Below, piece by piece: positions 19,358 through 30,502 of a stretch of DNA of 64,000 nucleotides (within the stretch, counting starts at the first letter, position 1; the number at the start of each line of letters is the position of its first letter). Under the pieces are notes generated by a model that worked only from the letters and a program-made list of their open reading frames with translations, was not told the origin of the DNA and did no database searches. Source of the stretch: CAVVSD01 sp963837655 (lineage in GTDB: Bacteria > Actinomycetota > Thermoleophilia > Solirubrobacterales > Solirubrobacteraceae); the NCBI GenBank assembly GCA_963837655.1, contig CAWIOK010000021.1, positions 434,001-498,000 of the forward strand, written 5' to 3'. The translations under genes and the position numbers were made by a program.

Positions 19358-20658
19358 AGCGACGCGAGCGCCGCGTACAGCTCCCGGGCGGCGCGCTCGC
19401 CGCGCTCCAGCGAGGAGAGCTTGAAGGACTCGTCCGGTGAGTGGATGCGGTCGTCGGCGAGGGCGAAGCCGCTCACGATCGTCGCGATCCCGCGGTGGCC
19501 GAGCTCGGCGACGGCGGGGATCGAGCCGCCGCTGCGGGTGAGCACCGGCGCGACGCCGACCGCGCGCTCGAGCGCCTGCGTCGCGAGGGCGACGCTCGGA
19601 TGCGACGCGTCGAACAGCGCGGGCGCGGCGCGGATCGTCTCGATGTCGACCTGCGCGTAGGAGGGCGCGGCCGCGCGCAGCAGCCCGGTCAGCACCTCCG
19701 CCATCCGGTCGGGGTCCTGGCGCGCAGCGAGGCGCAGCGACAGCGTCGCGTGGGCTGTCGCGGGAACGAGCGTGCGCGGCTCGCCGCCGCGCACCTCGTT
19801 GACGTCGAGCGACGCGTCCGCGCCCGTGCGCAGATAGAAGTCGTCGGGGTCGCCGACCGGGTTGGCACCGACCGCGGCCAGCTCCGCCGTGCCCCGCGGA
19901 AGGCGCTCCCATGACGCGAGCTCGGCGGGATCGGGCGCCACGATGCCCTCGCGCAACTCGTCGCGCACGCGGCCGTCGGCCCCGGGCACGACCTGCGCGA
20001 GCATCGCGTGGAGGACGTGCAGCGCGTTGGCCACCGTGCCGCCGTAGATGCCGGAATGGAGATCGCGCGGCGCGACGGTGACGTCGACGTTGGTCATGAC
20101 GATCCCGCGCAGGCCGAGGGTGATCGCCGGCGTGTCCGCGTCGGCCATGTCGGAGTCGAAGACGATCGCGCAGTCCGCGCCGCGCTCGTCGGCCCTGATC
20201 CACTGCGCCACGGCGTGGCTCGCGGCCTCCTCCTCCCCCTCGACGAGGACGCGGACGTTCACGGGCAGCGCGCCGTCGCGCGCGAGCGCGCAGGCGACGT
20301 GCAGCAGCGGGAGGAAGTTGCCCTTGTCGTCGGACGCGCCGCGCGCGTACAGACGCCCGTCGCGGATCTCGGGCTGAAACGGCGACGAGTGCCACTGCGC
20401 GAGGTCGCCAGGACCCTGGACGTCGTAGTGGCCGTAGATCAGGACGGTCGGCGCGCCGGGCGTCGACGCGCGCAGGTCACCGACGACGAGCGGGTTGCCG
20501 CCGCCGATGGTCACGAGATCCGCGGTGCCGCCTGCCGCGCGGACGCGCGTCGCCGCCCACTCGGCCGCACGCTGGAGGTCGGCGGGGTCGCCGCCGCCTG
20601 TGGAGATCGAGGGGATGCGCAGCCAGTCGAGCAGGTCGTCGAGGAGCAGTGCTGTCAT
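19354..20658 (-). CDS. M20-family metallopeptidase (dipeptidase-like)
   Basis: 434 residues. Zinc ligands are visible at H77 (GHYDVQ, with D79), D110/D111 (GASDDKG), the Glu pair in VEGEEEAASHA, DSDMAD, and the final His in RIHSPDESF. HSGIYGGTVANALHVLH marks the inserted dimerisation domain. This is the CNDP/dipeptidase branch of M20, which cleaves dipeptides or acylated amino acids. The ATG overlaps the stop of the upstream Ldh-type gene (ATGA), suggesting one transcript. Confidence 0.9.
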   Translation of the reverse strand: MTALLLDDLLDWLRIPSISTGGGDPADLQRAAEWAATRVRAAGGTADLVTIGGGNPLVVGDLRASTPGAPTVLIYGHYDVQGPGDLAQWHSSPFQPEIRDGRLYARGASDDKGNFLPLLHVACALARDGALPVNVRVLVEGEEEAASHAVAQWIRADERGADCAIVFDSDMADADTPAITLGLRGIVMTNVDVTVAPRDLHSGIYGGTVANALHVLHAMLAQVVPGADGRVRDELREGIVAPDPAELASWERLPRGTAELAAVGANPVGDPDDFYLRTGADASLDVNEVRGGEPRTLVPATAHATLSLRLAARQDPDRMAEVLTGLLRAAAPSYAQVDIETIRAAPALFDASHPSVALATQALERAVGVAPVLTRSGGSIPAVAELGHRGIATIVSGFALADDRIHSPDESFKLSSLERGERAARELYAALASL

Positions 20659-21635
20659 CGGAGGCCTTCCAGGGCGTCGGAGAGTTCGTCGGACACGGCG
20701 ATGCCGCGCTCCCGGACCGCCGCCATCGACGCGAGCGCGCGGTCGTTGGGCGCGCGCACCGGGACGGCGGGGTCGGCGGGGCGCGCGCCGCGGACGCGCT
20801 CCAGCAGGTCGGTGAGGCGTGCGGCGATGTCCTGCGGGTCGCCGAACAGCGACGGCTCGAAGGCCATCAGGAACACGCCGGAGTCGTCGGGCTGGGCCGG
20901 GACGGCCGGGCTGCCGGCCAGGACCCCGAACGCCTGGATCGCGAGCGCGAGCGCCGACCCGCGGTGCTCCCCGAACGCCTTCACCGCGCCCCCGATCGCG
21001 GCGGCGGCATCCGTCGTCGCGGCGCCGTCGGCATCGAACGCGAGCCCCTCCGGCAGCGGACGTCCCTCGAGCCGGTGGAGGCGCAGATCGGCGTCGATGA
21101 GCGTGGCCGCGCTGATGTCGACGACGAGCGGCGGCCCGGTGGTCGGCATGGCGACGCTGAGCGGGTTGGTGCCGAAGAGCGCCTCCGAGGAGCCGTGGGG
21201 CGCGACCACCGCCGGGAAGTTGTTGACCATGAACGCGACCCAGCCCTGCTCGGCCAGGCGCTCCACGTAGTAGCCGTTGCGCCCGGTCAGGCCGGCGCCG
21301 TTGGCGGTGACGAGCCCGATGCCCGTCGCGCGGACCTTCGCCTCGACGACCTCGACCATCCGCAGCGCCGCGACGTAGCCCAGCGCCCGGCCCGCCTCCA
21401 CGTGCGCGGAGAACGGGCCATCGCGCTCGACGCGGATCGGCGCGCGGTCGACGCGGCGGACGTACTCCGCCAAGCGCGGCAGCCGCGCGAGGCCGATCTG
21501 CGGATAGCCGGTGAGCTCCGTCCAGACGACGATGTCGGCGACGGCCGACGCCTCGTCGGAGGTCAGGCCCGCCCGCTCGAGTATCTCCGCCGCGAGCGTG
21601 CGGGCCTCCTCGGCGTCGATGGTGCGCCCGGGCAT
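20655..21635 (-). CDS. Ldh-family (malate/L-lactate/ureidoglycolate-type) oxidoreductase
   Basis: 326 residues of the NAD(P)-dependent Ldh2/YlbC fold, which is distinct from Rossmann dehydrogenases. Marks include TELTGYPQIGLARLPRLAEY, GLVTANGAGLTGRNGYYVE, the substrate loop APHGSSEALFGTNPLSVAMP and FGEHRGSALALAIQAFGVLAG. The substrate (malate, lactate, ureidoglycolate or similar 2-hydroxyacid) cannot be assigned. It is 19 bases downstream of hspR on the same strand, so it may be cotranscribed with the heat-shock genes by read-through. Confidence 0.85.
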   Translation of the reverse strand: MPGRTIDAEEARTLAAEILERAGLTSDEASAVADIVVWTELTGYPQIGLARLPRLAEYVRRVDRAPIRVERDGPFSAHVEAGRALGYVAALRMVEVVEAKVRATGIGLVTANGAGLTGRNGYYVERLAEQGWVAFMVNNFPAVVAPHGSSEALFGTNPLSVAMPTTGPPLVVDISAATLIDADLRLHRLEGRPLPEGLAFDADGAATTDAAAAIGGAVKAFGEHRGSALALAIQAFGVLAGSPAVPAQPDDSGVFLMAFEPSLFGDPQDIAARLTDLLERVRGARPADPAVPVRAPNDRALASMAAVRERGIAVSDELSDALEGLR

Positions 21636-21654
21636 AGGCCGGGCATCGTACGAG

Positions 21655-22104
21655 CTAGTCGGTCGCCGGCCGCGTCAACGACGGCGGCTTGAGCGCATCG
21701 GCGAACTGCTTGTACGGGATGAGCTCCGCGCGGACCTCGCGGCGGACCGCCTCGAGGCGCGCGATGTCCGCCTCGAGCTGGGTGCGCCGCCGCTCCAGCG
21801 CGTCGACCTTGCGCTGCGTGCGCGCGAGCTGCTCCTCCAGCGCGAGCACGCGCTCGACGCCGGCGAGGTTCAGGCCGAGCTCGACCGTCATCTGCTGGAT
21901 CCTGCGCAGGCGCTCGACGTCCTGGTGGCTGAACAGCCGGGTGCCCTTGGGCGAGCGCTTGGGCTCGATGAGCCCGCGCTGCTCGTACATGCGCAGGGTC
22001 TGGGGGTGCATGTCGGCCAGCTCGGCGGCCACGGAGATCATGAAGACCCCGCGGTCCGACGCGACCTCGACGCGGGTGGTCGTGCGGGTACGGCGCGTTG
22101 CCAC
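21655..22104 (-). CDS. hspR: MerR-type heat-shock repressor HspR
   Basis: 149 residues. FMISVAAELADMHPQTLRMY is the HspR form of the MerR helix-turn-helix, followed by RGLIEPKRSPKGTRLFS, the wing INLAG-like segment GLNLAGVERVLALEEQL and a coiled-coil dimerisation helix. HspR represses dnaK and often clpB by binding HAIR sites, with DnaK as corepressor. I choose the GTG at 22104 because a GGAGG sits eight bases upstream; the GTG at 22113 lies inside that site. It is the last gene of the dnaK-grpE-dnaJ-hspR operon. Confidence 0.92.
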   Translation of the reverse strand: MATRRTRTTTRVEVASDRGVFMISVAAELADMHPQTLRMYEQRGLIEPKRSPKGTRLFSHQDVERLRRIQQMTVELGLNLAGVERVLALEEQLARTQRKVDALERRRTQLEADIARLEAVRREVRAELIPYKQFADALKPPSLTRPATD

Positions 22105-22105
22105 G

Positions 22106-23245
22106 TCATGCACCTCCCTTGGCCTGCGCGAACAGCCCCGAGCGCGGGTTGCCGTTCATGACCTTCGAGAGCTCGCGGACCGCATCCTTCTGCTCGCTGG
22201 AGAGCGACGCGGGAACGTCGATGACGAAGCGGTAGTGGATGTCGCCGCGGTCCTTGCTTCCGAGCTTGGGCGGACCCTCGCCGCGGATGCGCTGGACGGT
22301 GCCGTGCTTCGTGCCACCGGGAACCCGCAGGGTCTTGCGGCCGTTCAGCGTAGGCACCTCGATCTCCGCGCCCTGCAGGGCCTCGGGGACCGTGAGCGGC
22401 ACCTCGACCTCGACGTTGTCGCCCTTGCGGGAGAAGATCGGCGAGGACTCGACGTGCACGACCACGAACAGGTCGCCGGGCGGGCCGCCGTTCGTGCCGG
22501 GCTCGCCCTTGCCGGCGAGCCGGACCTTGCTGCCCTCCTTCACGCCCGCGGGGATGTTGGCCCGGTAGCGCTTGGTCGTGCGCAGCCGGCCCTCGCCGTG
22601 GCAGGTCGGGCAGGGGTCCTCGATGATCGTCCCCGAGCCGTGGCAGCGCTGGCAGGGCTGGTTGATGGAGAACAGCCCCTGGCCCTGCGACTCGACGCCG
22701 CGGCCCTGGCAGCGCGGGCACACCTTCGGGCTGGTGCCCGGCTTGGCGCCCGTGCCGTTGCACGTGCCGCAGCGCTCGGTCGTGGGAACGACGATCGGCA
22801 CCTGCGCGCCCTCGATGGACTGGGTGAAGGAGATCTGGGTCTCGATCTCGAGGTCGCGCCCGGCCTCCGGCCGAGGGCCGCGCGAGCCGCGCCCGCGCCC
22901 GCCGCCCGTGCCGCCGGTGGTGCCGGTGGTGCCGCGGTCACGTCCGAACAGGTCGGAGAGGATGTCTCCGAACCCGCTCGTGTCGAAGCCCCCGAAGCCG
23001 CCGCCGCCCTGGCCACCGCCGGCCGGCCCGAAGCCGCCGCGGTCGTAGGACTTGCGCTTCTCGGGATCGCTCAGCAGGTCGTACGCCTGCTGGACCTCCT
23101 TGAAGCGCTCCTCGGCCTTCGCGTCGTCGGGATTGCGATCGGGGTGATACTGGCGGACCAGCTTGCGGTGGGCCTTCTTGATCTCATCGACCGACGCCGT
23201 GCGCTGGACTCCGAGCACCTGGTAGGGATCACGCTGCTGGGCCAC
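22106..23245 (-). CDS. dnaJ: Chaperone DnaJ
   Basis: 379-residue type I J-protein. The J-domain is at 7-70 with the HPD motif (QYHPDRNP), followed by a Gly/Phe-rich linker unusually rich in Gly, Thr and Arg. Four zinc-finger repeats follow (CGTCNGTG, CPRCQGRG, CQRCHGSG, CPTCHGEG), then the substrate-binding C-terminal domains. It stimulates DnaK ATPase and delivers clients. It lies seven bases after grpE, and hspR starts one base after its stop. Confidence 0.97.
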   Translation of the reverse strand: MAQQRDPYQVLGVQRTASVDEIKKAHRKLVRQYHPDRNPDDAKAEERFKEVQQAYDLLSDPEKRKSYDRGGFGPAGGGQGGGGFGGFDTSGFGDILSDLFGRDRGTTGTTGGTGGGRGRGSRGPRPEAGRDLEIETQISFTQSIEGAQVPIVVPTTERCGTCNGTGAKPGTSPKVCPRCQGRGVESQGQGLFSINQPCQRCHGSGTIIEDPCPTCHGEGRLRTTKRYRANIPAGVKEGSKVRLAGKGEPGTNGGPPGDLFVVVHVESSPIFSRKGDNVEVEVPLTVPEALQGAEIEVPTLNGRKTLRVPGGTKHGTVQRIRGEGPPKLGSKDRGDIHYRFVIDVPASLSSEQKDAVRELSKVMNGNPRSGLFAQAKGGA

Positions 23246-23252
23246 TGCGCTC

Positions 23253-23813
23253 CTATGCCGCTACGACGACCCTGGCGGGTCGCAGAATCGTGTCGTTGAA
23301 CCGGTAGCCCGGCTGGTAGACCTCGATCACCGTGCCTGAGGCGGCTCCCTCCACGGGGTGCTGGGCCATCGCCTCGTGCTCGTTGGGGTCGAACAGCTCG
23401 CCCTGGGGGACGTAGCCCTCGATGCCCAGCCGCGCGAGGGCGGCGGTCAGCTCGGCGTGGACGAGTCGGAAGCCCTCGGTGAGGCTGTCCTGGCCGGCGG
23501 GGGCGATCGCGATCGCGCGGTCGAGGTTGTCGAGCGCGGGCAGCAGCTCCTTGGCCAGGCGCGTCACGCCACGGCCCTCGGCCAGCCCGACCTCGCGGGC
23601 CATCCGCTTGCGGTAGTTCTCGAAGTCGGCCTGGGTCCGCTGGGCGATGGAGAGGTACTCGTCGCGCTGCGCGGCCTTCGCACGCAGCTCGTCGAGATCC
23701 GCCTCCACGGCCGCGGCCTCCTCGTTGGGGGCCGCGACCTCCTCCGCCGCAGGATGCACGCCGTCGACGGCCGCTGCCTGGGCAGCGGCCGTCTGGGGGT
23801 CGTGGTTCGTCAT
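23253..23813 (-). CDS. grpE: Nucleotide exchange factor GrpE
   Basis: 186 residues: an acidic, Ala-rich N-terminus, a long coiled coil through RTQADFENYRKRMAREVGLA, and the beta domain with FDPNEHEAMAQ and VIEVYQPGYRFND. It exchanges ADP on DnaK. It starts two bases after the dnaK stop codon, so the two are translated together. Confidence 0.96.
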   Translation of the reverse strand: MTNHDPQTAAAQAAAVDGVHPAAEEVAAPNEEAAAVEADLDELRAKAAQRDEYLSIAQRTQADFENYRKRMAREVGLAEGRGVTRLAKELLPALDNLDRAIAIAPAGQDSLTEGFRLVHAELTAALARLGIEGYVPQGELFDPNEHEAMAQHPVEGAASGTVIEVYQPGYRFNDTILRPARVVVAA

Positions 23814-23815
23814 GC

Positions 23816-25720
<1,905 letters not shown>

Positions 25721-25845
25721 GGAGTTGGGGGGCTCCTTCAGCTTGGTTGACGAAGAAATCTGAGCCACAGTATGGCAGATCTTTTTGCGTGTCGGGTGAC
25801 GCCGCTCACACGACGACCACGTTCTCTTCACGCACACCTGGTTCC

Positions 25846-27522
25846 ATGGAACCCGTGGAGCACGCTCTCGCGCCGCGGCGCGTCCCACCCGCAGCGATCG
25901 CGCATCGCGCATCGCGCCCGAAGGCCTCCTTGGCATGTGTGGTCGGTCCGGTGCTCGGTGCGGTGGTGCTCGGCCTGGCCTGGCTCATCCTGCGCCCGGC
26001 GACCGCCGACCTCGCCGCGCAGGAGTACCGCACGGGCCTGTGGCGGCGGGAGGGCTTCGCGATCTGGGATGCGCAGTGGTACGGCGGTCACCACGAGCCC
26101 GGGTACTCCCTGCTCTTCGGGCCGCTCGCCGCACTGCTCGGCCCGCTGGCCCTCGGTTTCGTGGCCGGCGTCGTCGCCGTCGCCGCGCTGAGCGTCATCG
26201 CCCGGCGTGAGACGAAGCGGCCGCAGCTCGTCGCCTGGCTCTTCGCCGCGGGCGTCATGACCAACGTGCTCATCGGGCGCGTCCCGTTCGTCCTCGGGAT
26301 CGCCCTCGGCGCGCTCGCCTGGCTGTGCGCCGATGCGCAGCGGCGGCGCCCGGCGATGCTCGCGCTCGCCGCCCTGCTCGCCCTCGCGACGGTGTGGGCG
26401 AGCCCGCCGGCCGGGTTGTTCCTCGCGCTCGCGGGGGCGGCGCGGCGACTGAGTGGCGAGCGCCGTGACACCGCCGCTGCGGTGACGCTTGCGGTGCCTC
26501 CGATCGTGGGCGGCCTGGCCGTGGCGATCGCGTTCCCCGAGGGCGGCCGCGACCACTTCGCGGCGTCGGCGTTCTGGCCGACGTTCGCGCTCGGGCTCGG
26601 GGGGCTCGTCCTGCTCGACCCGCGGCGGCGCGCGCTGCGCCTCGGGGTCCTCGCCGCGCTCGTGCTGCTCGTCGCCGCCTTCGTGATCCCGACCTCGGTG
26701 GGCCAGACCGCACTGCGCCCGCTCGTCATCCTCGGCCCCGCGCTGCTCGCGCTCGGGCTGCGACCGGGAGGGCGCAGGACGATGGTCGCGGCGATCGTCG
26801 TCGGAGCCGGGCTCATGTACCTGCAGTGGCTGCCCGCGGTCCGTGCGATCGCGGAGGCTTCGGGCGACCCGTCGACGCACAGCTCCTACTACGACGAGGT
26901 GCTGCGGATCGTCGACCGCGAGCGCGCGCCAGGCGAGCGCCTGGAGATCCCTCTCACGCGCAACCACTGGGAGGCCGCCGTCGTCGCGCCGCGGATACCG
27001 CTCGCCCGCGGGTGGCATCGCCAGCTCGACGAGGAGGCCAACCCGCTCTTCTACGACCGCCGTCCGCTCACCGCGACGCGCTACGAGGAGTGGCTCTACG
27101 ACCGCGCCGTGCGCTGGGTCGCACTGCCCAACGTGCCGCTGGACTTCTCCGCAAGGCGCGAAGCGGCGCTGCTGCGGTCCGGCAGCGTCCCCGGCCTGCA
27201 GCTCGTGTCGCGGACGGGCAACTGGACGATCTGGGAAGTCCTCCCGATCCCGCCGCCCGCGACGGGCCCGGCGCGCCTTGCGGGCGCGGGCACCGACTCC
27301 TTCCAGCTCGCCGTGCGCGCACCGGGCCGCATCCGCGTGCGGGCCACCTACACGCCGTACTGGACGATCGTGCGCGGCGACGGGTGTGTCGAGCGGGGCA
27401 CGGGCGGCCTGACCGAGGTGGTCGCGCGCAAGGCGGGGACGCTGCGCGTGGAGGCGAAGCTGTCGCTGGCGGGGGCGCTGGGGCGCAGTCGCAGTTGCAC
27501 GGCGCCTGCCGGCGCTTCCTGA
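25846..27522 (+). CDS. Large polytopic membrane protein of unknown function
   Basis: 558 residues from the ATG at 25846. A basic N-terminus leads into roughly nine to eleven hydrophobic helices up to about residue 345, then a 210-residue soluble C-terminal region rich in aromatic residues (HSSYYDEVLR, NPLFYDRRPLTATRYEEWLY, PYWTIVRGDGC). The layout resembles membrane glycosyltransferases or polymer-handling proteins with an extracytoplasmic tail (GT-C-like), but I find no diagnostic acidic motif in the first loop, so no function is assigned. It is divergent from dnaK and the frame upstream of 25846 overlaps the dnaK leader. Confidence 0.75.
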   Translation: MEPVEHALAPRRVPPAAIAHRASRPKASLACVVGPVLGAVVLGLAWLILRPATADLAAQEYRTGLWRREGFAIWDAQWYGGHHEPGYSLLFGPLAALLGPLALGFVAGVVAVAALSVIARRETKRPQLVAWLFAAGVMTNVLIGRVPFVLGIALGALAWLCADAQRRRPAMLALAALLALATVWASPPAGLFLALAGAARRLSGERRDTAAAVTLAVPPIVGGLAVAIAFPEGGRDHFAASAFWPTFALGLGGLVLLDPRRRALRLGVLAALVLLVAAFVIPTSVGQTALRPLVILGPALLALGLRPGGRRTMVAAIVVGAGLMYLQWLPAVRAIAEASGDPSTHSSYYDEVLRIVDRERAPGERLEIPLTRNHWEAAVVAPRIPLARGWHRQLDEEANPLFYDRRPLTATRYEEWLYDRAVRWVALPNVPLDFSARREAALLRSGSVPGLQLVSRTGNWTIWEVLPIPPPATGPARLAGAGTDSFQLAVRAPGRIRVRATYTPYWTIVRGDGCVERGTGGLTEVVARKAGTLRVEAKLSLAGALGRSRSCTAPAGAS

Positions 27523-27725
27523 GCTCCGCTCGGGGCACCGTTGATGAAAAGACGTCGCTCTGCGACGAAGATTCAGCAATCGTCGGCGGGACCGCAGCGC
27601 GTCGCGGCGAGACGGCAGCGGCCCGCACAGTCGGCCACCCCCTTGGACACCCCGGCGCAACCACCACCCCCGAACCCACCATCCGGTCTGTGGCAGACCA
27701 CGCAGGAACGGAGGATGCTGCCTCG
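27523..27725. other. 203-bp gap with a small hairpin, leader of the aminotransferase operon
   Basis: Contains the hairpin CGTCGC-TCT-GCGACG (27553-27567) flanked by GAAAAGA and AAGATTC, and no long T tract. It probably holds the end of the membrane-protein transcript and the promoter of the next operon. GGAGG at 27710-27714 lies eleven bases before the chosen aminotransferase start. I see no reading frame of its own. Confidence 0.5.
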
Positions 27726-29114
27726 ATGCTCCTGTCCGACACACCCCTGCAGCAGTCGGCGCGCGACCACCTGCTGCTGCACTTCAGCCGCAACGGCAGC
27801 TCCGCCCCGCTGCTCGTGCTCGAGCGTGGCGAGGGCCCGTACGTCTTCGACACGGAGGGCAACCGGTACCTGGACGGTCTCTCCAGCCTGTTCTGCGCGC
27901 AGATCGGCTACTCGTACGGCGAGGAGCTCGCCAGCGTCGCCGCCGCGCAGCTCCAGAAGCTCGCCTTCTCCACCGTCTGGGGCGCCGCGCACCCCGCGGC
28001 CATCGAGCTGTCCGAGCGGCTCGCCGAGATCATGCCCGGCGACCTCGACCACGTCTTCTTCACCAGCGGAGGCTCGGAGTCCGTCGAGTCCGCCTGGAAG
28101 CTCGTCCGCCAGTACCACGTCGCCAACGGTGAGCCGCAACGCACGAAGGCGATCGCTCGCGACCGCGCCTACCACGGGGTGACGCTCGGGGCGCTCTCCT
28201 TCACCGGCGTGCCCAACTACAAGGAGCAGTTCGGCCCGCCGGCGATCCCGGTCACGCACGTCGCCAACACGAACCCGTTCCGCGGCCCCGCCGACGGCGA
28301 GGACGAGGCCGCGTTCTGCAAGCGGCTGCTCGACGAGATCGAGGGCGTCGTGCAGGCCGAGGGCCCGGACACGATCGCCATGATCATCATGGAGCCCGTC
28401 CAGAACGCCGGCGGCTGCCTCACGCCGCCGGAGGGGTACTGGCAGGGTCTGCGCGACCTCGCCGACCGGCACGGGATCCTGCTCGTGTCCGACGAGGTCA
28501 TCTGCGGCTTCGGGCGCCTCGGCGAGTGGCTCGGCGTCGAGCGCTTCGGCGTCACCCCGGATCTCGCGACGACGGCCAAGGGCCTCACGTCAGCGTACGC
28601 CCCGATGGGTGCCGTGATGGTCAGCGACCGGGTCGCCGCGCCGCTGTACGACGACGCCAAGCGCACGCTCATGCACGGCATCACGTTCGCCGGGCACCCA
28701 CTGTGCGCCGCGATCGCGCTGCGCAACCTCGAGGTCTTCGAGCGCGACGGGATCCTCGAGAACGTCCGCGCCCAGGAGCCCCACCTCACGTCACGACTCG
28801 CCGAGCTGCGCTCGCTGCCGATCGTCGGCGACGTCCGCGGCGCGGGCTTCTTCTGGGCCATCGAGCTGGTGAAGGACGCCGACGACACAAGGCTGGACGC
28901 CGACGAGCGCGAGCGCCTGCTGCGCGGCTACCTGCCCGGCCGACTGATCGAGGCGGGCCTCATCGCCCGCGCCGACGACCGCGGCGACGCGGTCCTGCAC
29001 GTCGCCCCGCCGCTCATCAGCGACGCGGGCGTGATCGACGAGATGACGGCCAAGCTCGCCGAGGTCCTCACCGACGCCGGCGACGTGCTGCACGGGAGGA
29101 AGGCCATCGCATGA
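27726..29114 (+). CDS. Class III PLP aminotransferase (omega-amino acid type)
   Basis: 462 residues. The PLP lysine is in TTAKGLTSAYAPMGAVMVSD, with the conserved Asp in VSDEVICGFGRLGEW and the aromatic/Gly loop FFTSGGSESVESAWKLVRQY. The profile matches omega-amino acid:pyruvate aminotransferases such as beta-alanine:pyruvate transaminases. I start at the ATG at 27726; the frame is open far upstream but overlaps another gene there. Its stop overlaps the hydantoinase start (ATGA). In this operon it would remove the amino group from the beta-amino acid released at the end of pyrimidine breakdown; that role is inferred. Confidence 0.88.
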   Translation: MLLSDTPLQQSARDHLLLHFSRNGSSAPLLVLERGEGPYVFDTEGNRYLDGLSSLFCAQIGYSYGEELASVAAAQLQKLAFSTVWGAAHPAAIELSERLAEIMPGDLDHVFFTSGGSESVESAWKLVRQYHVANGEPQRTKAIARDRAYHGVTLGALSFTGVPNYKEQFGPPAIPVTHVANTNPFRGPADGEDEAAFCKRLLDEIEGVVQAEGPDTIAMIIMEPVQNAGGCLTPPEGYWQGLRDLADRHGILLVSDEVICGFGRLGEWLGVERFGVTPDLATTAKGLTSAYAPMGAVMVSDRVAAPLYDDAKRTLMHGITFAGHPLCAAIALRNLEVFERDGILENVRAQEPHLTSRLAELRSLPIVGDVRGAGFFWAIELVKDADDTRLDADERERLLRGYLPGRLIEAGLIARADDRGDAVLHVAPPLISDAGVIDEMTAKLAEVLTDAGDVLHGRKAIA

Positions 29115-30502
29115 GCGAGCACACGCTGCTGCAGGGAGGTCGCGTCGTCGCGGCCGACGGCGAGTACGACGCCGACGTCCTCATCACCGGCGAGCAGGTC
29201 GCGGCGGTCGGCACCGTGACCGCCCCCGACGGCGCCACGGTCATCGACGCGTCCGGGTGCCTCCTGCTCCCCGGGCTCATCGACAACCACACGCACATGG
29301 CCATGCCCTTCATGGGCATGCGGTCCTCCGACGACTACGACACCGGCACGCGCGCCGCGGCGGCGGGCGGCGTGACCTGCATCGTCGACTTCTCGATCCA
29401 GCGCGAACCCGACGGCCTCGCCTCGGCGCTCGAGGAGTGGAAGGGCCGCGCGGACGGCGCGGCGCACGTCGACTACGGCTTCCACATGGCCATCACGAAC
29501 GCCAACGCCCCGACGATCGAGGACATGGGCGCGATGGTCGCGGCGGGCGTCTCGAGCTTCAAGGTCTTCATGGCCTACAAGGGCGAGCTCATGGTCCGCG
29601 ACGACGAGCTCGCTGCGGTGATGGAGCGCGCCCGCGACCTCGATGCCCTCGTGATGGTCCACGCGGAGAACGGCGACATCGTCGACCTGCTGGTCAAGCG
29701 CGCGCTGGCGGCGGGCGACACCTCGGCCATCCACCATGCGCTCACCCGCCCGGAGATGGTCGAGGCGGAGGCGACGAGCCGGGCCGCACGGCTGGCCGAG
29801 TACACCGGCGCCTCGCTGTTCGTCGTCCACGTCACGTGCGCTGCTGCCGCCGCCGAGGTCGAGGCCGCCCAGCAGCGCGGCGCCCACGTGAGCGGCGAGA
29901 CCTGCGTGCAGTACCTCGTCAACTCGATCGACGACCTGCGCAGGCCGGGCGTCGAGGGCTGTCGCTACATCTGCTCGCCACCGCTGCGCGACGCCTCCAA
30001 CCACGAGCCCCTGTGGGACTACGTGCGCCGCGGCGTCCTCGAGAGCGTGTCGACCGACCACTGCCCGTTCGACGACGAGCAGAAGGCCCGCGGTCTGAAC
30101 GACTTCAGCCTCGTCCCCAACGGGCTCCCTGCGATCCAGCACCGGCTCGCCAAGCTGTGGGACGACGGCGTCGTGGCGGGGCGCATCACGCCGAGCCAGC
30201 TCGTCGACCGGACGAGCACGACGGTCGCCCGTCGCTTCGGCCTGGACGCCAAGGGCGCGATCGCCCCGGGCAAGGACGCCGACATCGTCGTCCTCGACCC
30301 CCACGCGCCGAAGTCCTACGGCGTCGCGACGTCGTTCATGAACGTCGACTACGACCTCTACGAGGGCGAGACGGCAAGCGCCAGCGTACGCCACACGCTG
30401 TGCCGTGGCACGGTGGTCTACGACCGCGGCGAGATCCTCACGGCACCCGGCCACGGCCGGTACGTGGCCCGGTCCGTGGCACGCTCGGCGGTGGCCGCAT
30501 GA
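29111..30502 (+). CDS. D-hydantoinase/dihydropyrimidinase
   Basis: 463-residue cyclic amidohydrolase. Binuclear-zinc ligands are all visible: H60 and H62 (DNHTHM), carboxylated Lys K151 (SSFKVFMAYK), H184 (VMVHAENGD), H240 (VVHVTC) and D316 (STDHCPFD). It opens the ring of dihydropyrimidines or 5-substituted hydantoins to give N-carbamoyl products. Stereospecificity and substrate are not readable from sequence. It is coupled by four-base overlaps to the aminotransferase before it and the N-carbamoyl hydrolase after it. Confidence 0.92.
   Translation: MSEHTLLQGGRVVAADGEYDADVLITGEQVAAVGTVTAPDGATVIDASGCLLLPGLIDNHTHMAMPFMGMRSSDDYDTGTRAAAAGGVTCIVDFSIQREPDGLASALEEWKGRADGAAHVDYGFHMAITNANAPTIEDMGAMVAAGVSSFKVFMAYKGELMVRDDELAAVMERARDLDALVMVHAENGDIVDLLVKRALAAGDTSAIHHALTRPEMVEAEATSRAARLAEYTGASLFVVHVTCAAAAAEVEAAQQRGAHVSGETCVQYLVNSIDDLRRPGVEGCRYICSPPLRDASNHEPLWDYVRRGVLESVSTDHCPFDDEQKARGLNDFSLVPNGLPAIQHRLAKLWDDGVVAGRITPSQLVDRTSTTVARRFGLDAKGAIAPGKDADIVVLDPHAPKSYGVATSFMNVDYDLYEGETASASVRHTLCRGTVVYDRGEILTAPGHGRYVARSVARSAVAA

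Noticed and set aside
27553..27567. Hairpin CGTCGC-TCT-GCGACG as a rho-independent terminator
   Set aside because: Short stem and no following T tract; reported only as a hairpin in the gap.
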